DNA of 16,162 nt, from assembly GCA_024276995.1 (NCBI GenBank), contig JAJRWB010000033.1, positions 1 through 16,162 of the forward strand, in the 5' to 3' direction. The notes under the pieces are model-generated. The model saw only the letters and a list, made by a program, of their open reading frames with translations. It was not told the DNA's origin and did not search any database. Numbering within the stretch: position 1 is the stretch's first letter; each line of letters starts with the position of its first letter. Origin of the DNA: Candidatus Eiseniibacteriota bacterium (GTDB taxonomy: Bacteria; Orphanbacterota; Orphanbacteria; Orphanbacterales; Orphanbacteraceae). Shown here in pieces: positions 6,494 through 14,700 of this stretch. The translations under genes were made by a program, and so were the position numbers.

Positions 6494-7835
6494 GCGCTTC
6501 CTTTCTTCCCTTAGGAACGATTGTCGTGAATCCGGCGCGTTCCGGTTCGACAAGACGGTAAAGCCAGCAAAGGAGCATCACCACGTGGGCGAGGAGGAAG
6601 GCGCCGAACGCTTGGTGCGCCGTGGTGAGCACCACGTTCGCCGTGGAAGGAGGGCCGGGTGGGGGGTAGACCCCCGTGGCGGCGAGAGCGATGAAGCCGA
6701 GGAGCACCTGGACGGCGGTGATCCCGACGACGGCGCTTCCCATCTTACGCACCTCCGGTACGCCGGCGTAGTTGCGCGAGGTGCGCATGCCGGTGAGTGT
6801 CGCCCACGTGAGCACCACCATGGCGGTGCTCACGTGGGCGATGAGGAGCCACGCGAAGTGGCGCACCACCGCACCGAAGGCGATCTGAGCGATGAGCACG
6901 ATGAAGAGCGCGACGGTGAGTCGCCTGTCGGTTCGCAGCGTGGCGAACGTGGCTGGCGTGGCGCGGCCGATCCACTTTGCCGATGTCATGATCCCGATGG
7001 AAACGAGGAGACCGAGAAAGAGCTGGCCCATGACGCCGTGGAGCATGGCGAGAGTCGTGCTCGGCGACATGTACGCCGGCGACGTGCTGAGCGTCGGCTG
7101 GCCGGTAACGCGCATCCCGCCGAGAATCCCCTGGGCGGCGACGAAAAGAAGTGCCGCGAGGGCGTAGAGTTTCATCCCCTTCCGGCGGTCGGTGCGCCAA
7201 AGGTGAATGCACAGCGTGAGTGTCGTCAACCCGACGAGGGAGCCGAGGAGGCGGTGGGCGTGTTCGTAATAGATCCCACCGCTCATCTGCGCGAGGGGGA
7301 AGAGGAACATGTTATGGCCGAACGAATTCGGCCAGTCGACCACCGCGAGTCCCGACTCGCTGCTCGTCACCACGCCGCCGGCGATGATCAATAGAAAGGT
7401 GGCGGCCGCGGCGACGAAGGCGAGGAGCGGTGTCCACCGCGGTTCCGCGCGGCACGGCCCACGGCTTGTCATCATCGCCCCTGCGGCGCCGAGAATCATC
7501 CCGAAAAGAAGGGAGCAGGGGATCCAGATCGCCGCCGCCGAACGAATGCCGCTCCCCTCATCCGCGCCGAACACGCTTCCGAGGATGAGGAGGTTGAGGA
7601 GCGAAGCGATCAGCCCGGTGCGCGCCCCCGCCGGCGGACCTCCGGCGAGGAAGCGCCCCGTCAACGCGCCGCCGCCGAAGATGCACGCTGCCATGATCAT
7701 GATCATGAGCCATCCCGGAGCGTGAACCGCGGGAAGGCGGAAGAAGTAGCCGGCGGCCCACATCGCCACCGTCGTGCCGAAGCCGAGCGCCGCGAAAGCG
7801 CCCGGGTTGCCGTCGGCGCCGCGTTCAGCGCTCAT
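6471..7835 (-). CDS. ctaA: Heme A synthase (CtaA/COX15 family)
   Basis: Integral membrane enzyme that oxidises the heme O methyl group to a formyl group, giving heme A for cytochrome aa3-type oxidases. It has 454 residues and about twelve hydrophobic segments. Residues 1-130 are an extra region with about four membrane segments; the catalytic COX15 part is about 133-430 with eight. Family marks are GGVVTSSESGLAVVDWPN (153-170), EHAHR (191-195, heme-ligand type histidine), histidines in LHGVMGQ (266), RHFAW (326), AHVST (334), and the second-half AHQAFGAFLLAH (407, 416). The start is taken at 7835, not the in-frame 7886, because GGGGGGAGA lies about seven bases upstream. It is divergent from ctaB, with 94 bases between, and overlaps the DUF4197 gene by 23 bases. 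The N-terminal extension may be a separate membrane module; its role is unknown. Confidence 0.92.
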   Translation of the reverse strand: MSAERGADGNPGAFAALGFGTTVAMWAAGYFFRLPAVHAPGWLMIMIMAACIFGGGALTGRFLAGGPPAGARTGLIASLLNLLILGSVFGADEGSGIRSAAAIWIPCSLLFGMILGAAGAMMTSRGPCRAEPRWTPLLAFVAAAATFLLIIAGGVVTSSESGLAVVDWPNSFGHNMFLFPLAQMSGGIYYEHAHRLLGSLVGLTTLTLCIHLWRTDRRKGMKLYALAALLFVAAQGILGGMRVTGQPTLSTSPAYMSPSTTLAMLHGVMGQLFLGLLVSIGIMTSAKWIGRATPATFATLRTDRRLTVALFIVLIAQIAFGAVVRHFAWLLIAHVSTAMVVLTWATLTGMRTSRNYAGVPEVRKMGSAVVGITAVQVLLGFIALAATGVYPPPGPPSTANVVLTTAHQAFGAFLLAHVVMLLCWLYRLVEPERAGFTTIVPKGRKEAHDSLHQE

Positions 7836-7857
7836 ATTCGATCTCCCCCCTTTAGAA

Positions 7858-7886
7858 TTGCCGTCATGAGGAAGGTAGTTTACCAT
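7858..7886 (+). promoter_or_regulatory. Candidate promoter for ctaB in the divergent ctaA/ctaB region
   Basis: TTGCCG (7858-7863), a 17-base spacer and TACCAT (7881-7886) form a modest sigma-70-like pair 44 bases before the ctaB start. On the other strand a TGGTAAACT block in the same region could be an extended -10 for ctaA, though without a good -35. The 94-base gap must hold both promoters, so shared control of the two heme A genes is likely. Confidence 0.3.
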
Positions 7887-7929
7887 GGACTATTGAGCAA
7901 CGATTCCCCGATTCGGACGATGGAGCGGC

Positions 7930-8925
7930 ATGAAGCGAGATCCCGGCGGTATGGAGAGGAGGAGGAACCTCCTTTCGATCTACTTGGAACTGGGGAAGAT
8001 ACGTCTCTCTGCGCTCGTGGTGCTTACCGCGCTCGTCGGCTTTGTGATGCCCCTGCGCGGCACGATCCCTTTCGCGCTCCTCACGTGGACCCTCGCGGGC
8101 ACCACCCTTTCGGCGTGCGGCGTCAACATGCTCAACCAGTGGATGGAGCGCAGGCGCGACCGGTGGATGGTGCGCACCCGCAACCGCCCCCTTCCGGCGG
8201 GTGAAATCACGCCGCGCCACGCCCTCATCGCCGGCGCGATCGCTTCCGTCGCGGGACCGCTCCTCCTCGCGTGGCGGACGAACCCGACAGCCGCCCTTCT
8301 CGCACTCCTCACCGGTGTTCTCTATCTCGCCGTTTACACGCCGCTCAAGACGCGCAACTCACTTTGCACCCTCGCGGGAGCGGTGGTGGGCGCCCTCCCG
8401 CCGATGATCGGCTGGGCGGCGGCCACCGGAACGATCGGATTCGGCGCTCTACTCCTTGCGAGTCTCCTTTTCGTCTGGCAGATCCCCCATTTCCTCTCCC
8501 TCGCATGGCTCTTTCGCGACGACTACGCGCGCGGCGGCTTCCGGATGCTCACCGTGGCCGAACCGAGCGGGAAGAGCACCTTTCGAATGATCATCCTCTA
8601 CTCCCTCGCCCTTCTCCCCGTCGCCCTGGCGGCGACGGCGGGCGGTCTCGCAGGCTGGATCTACGGCGCGGGCTCCTTCCTGCTCGGAGCGGCGATGGTT
8701 CTCCTCGGCGTTCGCTTTCACCATCTCCGGTGCGATCGCTCCGCGAGGCGCCTTTTCTTCGCCTCCCTCGTCTACCTCCCTGTGCTCCTCACGCTGATGG
8801 TGATCGACAAGGGGCCGGTGGCGCGGCGCACGCCGATCGCGGTGGCCGCCGCGAAGATCGAACGCGCCGAACGGCGCGTCGTGTCGCCCTCGCCGTGGGC
8901 GGAGGCACTCGGACCCGGTCGGTGA
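7930..8925 (+). CDS. ctaB: Protoheme IX farnesyltransferase (heme O synthase)
   Basis: A 331-residue UbiA-superfamily membrane prenyltransferase. It transfers a farnesyl group from farnesyl diphosphate to protoheme IX, making heme O, the substrate of CtaA. The first polyprenyl-diphosphate/Mg motif is N69-QWM-E73-RRR-D77, followed by the RTRNRPLPAG block of CtaB/COX10 enzymes. The second conserved block is YTPLKTRNS...GAVVGALPPMIGWAAATG (136-167). WQIPHFLSLAWLFRDDYARGG (183-203) is also family-typical. About eight to nine hydrophobic helices cover the rest. The ATG at 7930 has GGAG five bases upstream; an in-frame ATG at 7951 is less well placed. The stop overlaps the GTG of the DUF3179 gene by four bases (GTGA), so the two are probably co-translated. 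Confidence 0.95.
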   Translation: MKRDPGGMERRRNLLSIYLELGKIRLSALVVLTALVGFVMPLRGTIPFALLTWTLAGTTLSACGVNMLNQWMERRRDRWMVRTRNRPLPAGEITPRHALIAGAIASVAGPLLLAWRTNPTAALLALLTGVLYLAVYTPLKTRNSLCTLAGAVVGALPPMIGWAAATGTIGFGALLLASLLFVWQIPHFLSLAWLFRDDYARGGFRMLTVAEPSGKSTFRMIILYSLALLPVALAATAGGLAGWIYGAGSFLLGAAMVLLGVRFHHLRCDRSARRLFFASLVYLPVLLTLMVIDKGPVARRTPIAVAAAKIERAERRVVSPSPWAEALGPGR

Positions 8926-10001
8926 ACCGCCCCCCTTCGACCGAAGCGCACGGCGGCCGGAGTACGCCCGCGGTCGGCGCGGGAAAAAGGCTCGCAGCGC
9001 TTCTCGGCGGCGCATTCCTTCTCATCGTGGCGGGCGTGGTGTTTCGAATCGCGCCGATCCTCCGGAAGGGACCGCCCCCACCGTCGCGTTTCGACATGAC
9101 CTTCGCCGCCGTGCCGGTCGATGAAATCGTTCATGCCGGGATGCCGAAGGATGCGTTGAAGGCACTCGTCATGCCGCCCCTCCTCACCGCCGCCGAACTC
9201 GATTCGATCAATCGCCTGCCGCGACGCAAGTACGTTCTCCCCGCCGACCGTGTGATCGGTGTCGCCTTGCCCGGTGCGGCCCGCGCGTATCCGGCGAGAC
9301 TGCTCAACTGGCATGAAATCGTGAACGACACCCTCGCCGGCGTGCCGATCGCCGTGACGTACAATCCGCTGTCGGGAGGGGTGGTAGTCTTCGACAGGCG
9401 CGTGGGCGAAGAGACGCTCCTCTTCGGCGTGAGCGGTCTCCTTTACAATTCAAATCTTCTGATGTTCGACAGAAGAAAGGAGGGTGGGAGATCGGAGAGT
9501 CTCTGGAGCCAGCTCGCCGCGCGCGCGGTCACCGGACCCGCCGCACGCGAGGGGGACACTCTCGTCGTGCTCGGCGCGGCGCTCTGTACGTGGGAAGCGT
9601 GGCATGCCCTCTTTCCGGAGAGCACCGTGATCGACGGGCCGGAGAAGATGAAGAAGCTTTACACGAATATGCCGTACACGACGTACTTCGACTCGAAGCG
9701 GTTGCGCTTTCCCGCCTCGCCGCTCCCGCCTGAAGATACGATGCCGTATAAGACGCCGCTCCTGTCGGTGAGGACGGCGGACGGGGAGAGAGTATTCACC
9801 GTCGAGTCGATCGCAAAGCGCGCCGGCGGCGACGGCACGTGGGACTTCGATCCGAACGACGGCGATGGCGTGACGTTCGTTGCAGGCGGCAGTCCCCCCT
9901 GGGCCGCGGCATTCTCGACGGAAACGCGTCTTCCTCTGCCTTCGGTCTATTCGTTCTGGTTCGCCCGGTTTGCGTTCCATCCGGGGACGAAGGTGGAGTG
10001 A
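8922..10001 (+). CDS. Membrane-anchored DUF3179 family protein
   Basis: A 359-residue protein with one N-terminal membrane segment (about 24-46) and a large, probably periplasmic, DUF3179 domain. Family marks are VIGVALPGAARAYPARLLNWHEIVNDTLAG (111-140), VTYNPLSGGVVVFDRRV (145-161), FGVSGLLYNSNLLMFDRR (168-185) and ESLWSQ (192-197). In most relatives the second block reads TYCPLCG or similar; here both cysteine positions are Asn148 and Ser151. A cysteine does occur nearby at C222 (ALCTWEAW). The function of the family is not established. The start is taken as GTG at 8922, overlapping the ctaB stop in GTGA; the open frame runs further upstream, but that part is only a shadow of ctaB. The coupling to ctaB suggests a role tied to heme A or oxidase assembly, which is inference only. 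Confidence 0.88.
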   Translation: MNRPPSTEAHGGRSTPAVGAGKRLAALLGGAFLLIVAGVVFRIAPILRKGPPPPSRFDMTFAAVPVDEIVHAGMPKDALKALVMPPLLTAAELDSINRLPRRKYVLPADRVIGVALPGAARAYPARLLNWHEIVNDTLAGVPIAVTYNPLSGGVVVFDRRVGEETLLFGVSGLLYNSNLLMFDRRKEGGRSESLWSQLAARAVTGPAAREGDTLVVLGAALCTWEAWHALFPESTVIDGPEKMKKLYTNMPYTTYFDSKRLRFPASPLPPEDTMPYKTPLLSVRTADGERVFTVESIAKRAGGDGTWDFDPNDGDGVTFVAGGSPPWAAAFSTETRLPLPSVYSFWFARFAFHPGTKVE

Positions 10002-10023
10002 CGGGCGACGCCCCCTTCGATTC

Positions 10024-10053
10024 TTGAACCGGAGATTCATTCTATGCTATAAT
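10024..10053 (+). promoter_or_regulatory. Strong extended -10 promoter for the beta-lactamase-family gene
   Basis: TTGAAC (10024-10029), an 18-base spacer and a perfect TATAAT (10048-10053) preceded by TGC, which makes an extended -10 element. Transcription would start near 10060, leaving a leader of about 105 bases before the GTG at 10166. It is the closest match to sigma-70 consensus in the window and lies in a short AT-rich island after the DUF3179 stop. Confidence 0.75.
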
Positions 10054-10165
10054 AAATCGAAGATCCGTGAGATCTCTCTCCCGAAGGACTTTCCCCAAAG
10101 ACGTTCCCCGTTTCGAAGCCGTGTGATTCCCGAGTCTCCCCGGCTTCCGGAAAGGCGGAAACAAG

Positions 10166-11671
10166 GTGCGTCGAGTGCTCGTCCGGGTCATGCTCGTGCT
10201 CATCCTGTCGGCGGGGACCGTGGCCGGCGAATACACCATCGCCCGCCGCGCCGATTCTCCGAGGGCGCTGAAGCCGGCCGGTCGATCCTCGAACTTGGCG
10301 ACCGCGGGTATCGACTCCCAGGTTCAGGCGCTTTTCGCCGCGAGCCATACGGCCGGACTCGCCGCGGGGATCGTTCATGAGAACGGCCTTATCTGGAGCG
10401 GTGCCTATGGGAGCGCGGATTTTTCCACAGGCACGCCCGTCAGCGTGAACACGACGTTCCTGATCGCCTCCACATCCAAGGTCGTGACGGCGACAGGGCT
10501 TATGCTTCTTCTGGAACAGGGATCATTCGACCTCGATGATGATGTCAACGATTACCTGTCGTTCCCGGTGAACAGTCCGTCCCATCCGGGAACACAGCTG
10601 ACGATTCGAATGATCATGTCTCATGTATCGGGGATCCGTGATAACTGGGATGTCATGCCCTACTACGGAGGGGACTCCCCCTATCCACTCGGCGACTACT
10701 TGCGGGATTATCTCTCCCCCGGCGGGGCGATCTACTACCCGAACAGGAACTACTACTCCTGGACGCCGGGGACCGCCTGGCAATACTCGAACAACGGAAT
10801 CGCGCTCGCGGGATACCTTGTGGAATCGATCAGCGGAGTCGATTTCGATACTTTCTTCAACCAGAATGTTTTCGCTTCCCTTGGAATGACGGAGTCGTCG
10901 TGGCACCTGGCCGGGATGGATACGAGCCGGATCGCCATGCCGTACCGGTGGAACGGATCCGCTTTTGTCGCCTACGGCCACTATGGATTCTCCGATTTCC
11001 CGTCCGGTTCGCTTCGCACGAGTGTCGCCGAGCTTTCACACTTCCTTCAAATGTACATCCGCAACGGCGAATACGACGGGACGCGGCTGCTTCAGGCCGA
11101 AACGATCGATACGATGCTCACCCATCACTACCCGTCGATCGACTCTCTCCAGGGCCTGACCTGGTACAGCGGCACTCGATCGGGGACGACCGTCTGGATC
11201 CACGAAGGGGGGGATCGGGGAGTGAGTTCGGTGATGTACTTCAATCGGATCGAGAAAGTGGGCGTCATCGTTCTGAGCAACGGCGAGGACGATAACATGA
11301 CCGGTGCCGTCGCGGACCTGCTCTACGATTACGGCCGGAACCTGGCGACCGGCATCGACACGGCGCCGGTCCGGCGGGCGACCACGAAGCGCTTCGCTCT
11401 CGGGCAGGCGTATCCGAACCCGATGAAGTCGACCGCCCTGCTGCCCTACGAGCTCTTCTCGCCCGTCGACTCGCCGCTCGAGATTTCGATCTACAACACC
11501 GCCGGTCGCCTGGTTCGGACGATCCTCGCTCCCGGCGGAAGCCCTGGAAGTCATTCGCTCCGGTGGGATGGGCTCGACGCGGCCGGTCGCAGCGCCCCGG
11601 ACGGAATCTACCTTTTACGCCTGGTGGTGGGAGGGGAGTCCGAAACGAGAAAGATACTTCGCATCCGGTGA
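10166..11671 (+). CDS. Secreted beta-lactamase-family serine hydrolase with C-terminal FlgD-Ig/T9SS-like module
   Basis: A 501-residue exported enzyme of the class C beta-lactamase / DD-peptidase / esterase superfamily. Residues 1-21 form a signal peptide (MRRVLVRVMLVLILSAGTVA). The catalytic domain covers about 48-395: nucleophile in S102-T-S-K105 (SxxK), Y207-S-N209 (YxN) and H346-E-G348 (HxG), with the usual LIASTSKVVTATGLMLLLEQG and MIMSHVSGI contexts, so it should be active. The true substrate (beta-lactam, D-amino peptide or ester) cannot be read from these motifs. Residues 412-501 match the C-terminal module of the propeller and glycosidase proteins: AYPNPM, NTAGRLVRTI, LRWDGLDAAG, DGIYLLRL, and the end RKILRIR. 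The start is GTG at 10166 with AAAGGCGG upstream; a later ATG at 10190 would shorten the signal peptide. It is driven by the promoter at 10024-10053. Confidence 0.92.
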   Translation: MRRVLVRVMLVLILSAGTVAGEYTIARRADSPRALKPAGRSSNLATAGIDSQVQALFAASHTAGLAAGIVHENGLIWSGAYGSADFSTGTPVSVNTTFLIASTSKVVTATGLMLLLEQGSFDLDDDVNDYLSFPVNSPSHPGTQLTIRMIMSHVSGIRDNWDVMPYYGGDSPYPLGDYLRDYLSPGGAIYYPNRNYYSWTPGTAWQYSNNGIALAGYLVESISGVDFDTFFNQNVFASLGMTESSWHLAGMDTSRIAMPYRWNGSAFVAYGHYGFSDFPSGSLRTSVAELSHFLQMYIRNGEYDGTRLLQAETIDTMLTHHYPSIDSLQGLTWYSGTRSGTTVWIHEGGDRGVSSVMYFNRIEKVGVIVLSNGEDDNMTGAVADLLYDYGRNLATGIDTAPVRRATTKRFALGQAYPNPMKSTALLPYELFSPVDSPLEISIYNTAGRLVRTILAPGGSPGSHSLRWDGLDAAGRSAPDGIYLLRLVVGGESETRKILRIR

Positions 11672-11691
11672 TGGGACGGCGGTCCGCCATC
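11670..11691 (+). terminator. Stem-loop immediately after the beta-lactamase-family gene
   Basis: GATGG (11670-11674) pairs with CCATC (11687-11691), and inside it GAC with GTC or GGCG with CGCC, giving a compact hairpin that begins within the stop codon. The following bases are T-rich but not a clean run (ATTTCTCTTGCC). It may terminate transcription or separate this gene from the next promoter at 11702. Confidence 0.4.
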
Positions 11692-11701
11692 GGCATTTCT
11701 C

Positions 11702-11730
11702 TTGCCTTTAATGCTGTTAGATGTTAAAGT
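11702..11730 (+). promoter_or_regulatory. Candidate extended -10 promoter for the glycosidase-like gene
   Basis: TTGCCT (11702-11707), a 17-base spacer and TAAAGT (11725-11730) preceded by TGT, giving an extended -10. It predicts a start of transcription near 11737 and a leader of about 50 bases before the ATG at 11786. The layout resembles the promoter of the preceding secreted-enzyme gene. Confidence 0.5.
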
Positions 11731-11785
11731 GGCAATTGCTCGAATTCTCTTCCGAACGCGCTTCCCCCCGACGCCGAGGTGCATC

Positions 11786-14700
11786 ATGGATGAGGATAGA
11801 CCTGATCGATCCCGTTATGCCTTTCTTTTCGCCTTCGCCTTCGCCTTCGCCGTTCTATTCGTCTCACCGGGATCCGCCCCGGGCCAGGTGCCGTGCGAGA
11901 ATGAGGATGGCTACAGATCGCACCGCACGTGGCGCGGCTCGGGTGCCTACGCGAGTACCGTTAATCTTCTGCAGGAAGGGACGAGTTTCGAAACCGGTGA
12001 GCCTGACGTAAGCCTTCTCGACGGAGCGCTCTACAATCAGCGCCAGTTCGTGGAGAACCTGACGGGTGAAGGGGACGCGGCGGATGCGTACCTCGACCTC
12101 AGCGCCGACGACACCGACGCGGTCCACGGAAACCGTTCGCTTCGCATCGACTTCGACGGTCCCTATCCAACGGGAGGGCCGAGCGGCTGGTTCGAGCTGA
12201 GCTGGGAGTGGTTCGGCGTTCCCGAGGAGGCGTACTACGACATCTCGTTCTATGCCAAGACGAATCGGCAGATGAACGTCCTCGTGAACCTGATCGCCCT
12301 CGACACCGTGACTTCTGAAGTCGTCTGGATCGATCTCGACACGGCGAGTTCGGTGGTACACAAGACTCTTCCCGTATCGCCCGGCGGATGGCGAAGGCTT
12401 TCGGTCCGGACCCCGACGCCTCTCTCGACGACACGCTCGTATGTGATCCGACTCTGGACGAACGGCGCCTCGGAGCCATCGTGGTGCGTGACGGAGGGAA
12501 CCGTTCTCCGGCTCGATGCGATACAGGTCGCCCGGGCGCCCGATGGAGGGGGCGCCCTTGTGCCCTACGAGTATCACACGGAAGCGGAGGAACTCTTTTT
12601 GTCGGTGAAAGGCGCGTTGGATCTCCTTCCGAGATGGGACAATGTCTTTTACGCTCCGGGCGAGGGAGGATCGATACGCGGGCGTGCACAGATCTATCAG
12701 GACGCGGCCTACGCGGCGCGTGGAGGCGGAACGCTTCACTGGAAGCTCTATGCCCTCTTTCCGCAAGGAGGGGACCCTTCGATTCCGGTCGGATCGGGCG
12801 ACGCGGCAATCACTTTTCCCTCGCCAAGGCAGGAAGTCACTGTCGACCTGGCCTCTGCCGTGGGTGGAAGGCTCGGCGTGTACAAATGGATCGCCGAGTT
12901 CGAAGACGGCCTCGGTCTCACGTCGGACAGGCAGGAGATCACCTTCGCTCTCGTGCGGGGCGACGGCGCGTCGGGAGATAATTTCGGTGTGAACCTCAAT
13001 GCGCTCGGGCCGGCGGGCAAGAACGCGAACGACTCCTACTCGCCGAGCGTGAGCGGTCCTTTCTCGCTCCGCAGAATGCTCGATCTCACGTCGCGACTCG
13101 GTTTCACGCAGGATCGCGTTTTCGCCGCCTTCGACTGGGGGACGACGATGGAAGATCCCTCCACTCCGGAGCGGTACGATTTCTACCCCGACCTCGCCGC
13201 GTCGTACAGCGTCCGCATTTTCCCCGTAATCTCGTCCGTTCCGAGCTGGTGGAACGGATCGGACTGGCAGGCGTGGCGCGATTTCATCGACGAGGAGGTT
13301 TTTCGTTACGGCCCCGGCGGCCTCTACGGTGCGGGGATGACCGAGTGGAATCTCTTCAATGAGATGTTCGCCCCCGGTCGTTTCACGCCGGGCGAGTATG
13401 CGCCTTTCCTGCTTGAAGCCGCGGACGCCATCCATGGGACGACACCCGCCGGTGAAACCTATGTCTCTTTGAACGGGTGGTCGATGCCCGATTCCCTCGT
13501 CGCCCTTCTGAACGTCGGTGACGGAAGCAGGCGCGTGTTGGACATCCTGGACGGTGTGGGGGTGAACCGGTACGCGTCGTTCGATCCCGTTTCCGAGGAG
13601 GTCGATCCTCCCGAGGAGCCTTCCTCCTGGCATGCCGGCGTGGCGGACGCCGTCTGGATCCAGCGCGCGGCGCGTCTCGCGGTCCAACTCGCCGACACCG
13701 CCGGAACGGGCGGCGCGAACCGCTTTCCGCTGACCGAAACGGGGGCGACCGTCGGCAGCCTCCTTGCCGACCGGCGCTCTCGGGTCCGCTACTGGGACCA
13801 GACCGGGCGCGAGAGCTTCGCGAACTCGATGAGCGGATCGCTCACCAAGGGAGAAAAGGGAGCGGAACGGCTGATCCGTCATGAGCTTCTCGCGCTCGCC
13901 GAAGGAGGAGGGGCGATCCATCTCTTCGGTTTTCTCCCCCATCCGGAAAGCTGGTCGAGCGGTCGCTACGGGATCTTCCAGATAGACGATACCCCCGCCG
14001 CCCCTCTCGCGGCGCAGGTCGAACTGAACCGGGAACTCGGTGCGGCGCTGTTCGTGCGGCACGTTCCATCTTCCGACCTGAACGCCCCGGGGGGCGGGCC
14101 GAACACGGATCCCGACGCGCGACTCCTTCTCTTCCACGACCCGGATCCGGACGAATACGTGATCGCGGCGTGGACCGCCGGTTACGGCACGTCACAGATC
14201 GAGCTGGACATCGATCCGGGGGCGTACAATGTCTCGGCCCGGGACGTCCAGGGGAACACGCTTCCGGTGGGAGGATCCGGATCGTTCACGTGGACCCTCG
14301 GTGCATCGCCCACGTACATCCGCGTCGACGGGTCGATCGGCGCGGTTGCGCTGACCGAAGCGGTCGATCATCGCGATCCGTCGCCGCCTGTTTGGATCTC
14401 CTCGCGAACGGAGAAGGGAACGTACATCGTCCGATTCTCATCCTTGAACGCGGGAGATCTCGACTCGCTCCGCCTCGAGTATCGCGCCGTCGCCGACACG
14501 TCGTGGACGACGGCCGAACGATTCGAGCCGTGGGCGCACCCCGATAGCGCCTACACCGGCTCCTTCCCCGTTCCCCCAGGCGGTTCGTGCACCGCGCGCG
14601 CGGCGGCGATCGAGAAGACGACGGGGGACGTAGTCTATTCCGATGAACTCCCCCTCGGGCCGACCGGCGTGGTCGCCGCGCCTGCTGCCGCCGCTCCCCG

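Noticed and set aside
5150-6514. Long plus-strand frame across the sigma factor and DUF4197 genes
   Set aside because: It spans two well-supported minus-strand genes and the gap between them, and has no recognisable domain.
7693-7710. ATGATC triple repeat in ctaA as a contingency locus
   Set aside because: The third copy is imperfect and it lies in a membrane helix coding for alternating Met/Ile; chance is enough to explain it.
8271-8921. Upstream extension of the DUF3179 frame into ctaB
   Set aside because: The extension is Arg/Pro-rich and out of frame with ctaB; the membrane segment and family domain begin after the GTG at 8922.
11702-11785. TTG-initiated extension of the glycosidase-like protein
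   Set aside because: It would put 28 residues before the signal peptide and overlap the promoter candidate. The ATG at 11786 has a ribosome binding site and a proper signal peptide.
11864-14137. Long minus-strand open frame opposite the glycosidase-like gene
   Set aside because: The translation is Arg/Gly-rich and low in hydrophobic cores, typical of an antisense shadow. The plus strand carries signal peptide, catalytic motifs and the shared tail.
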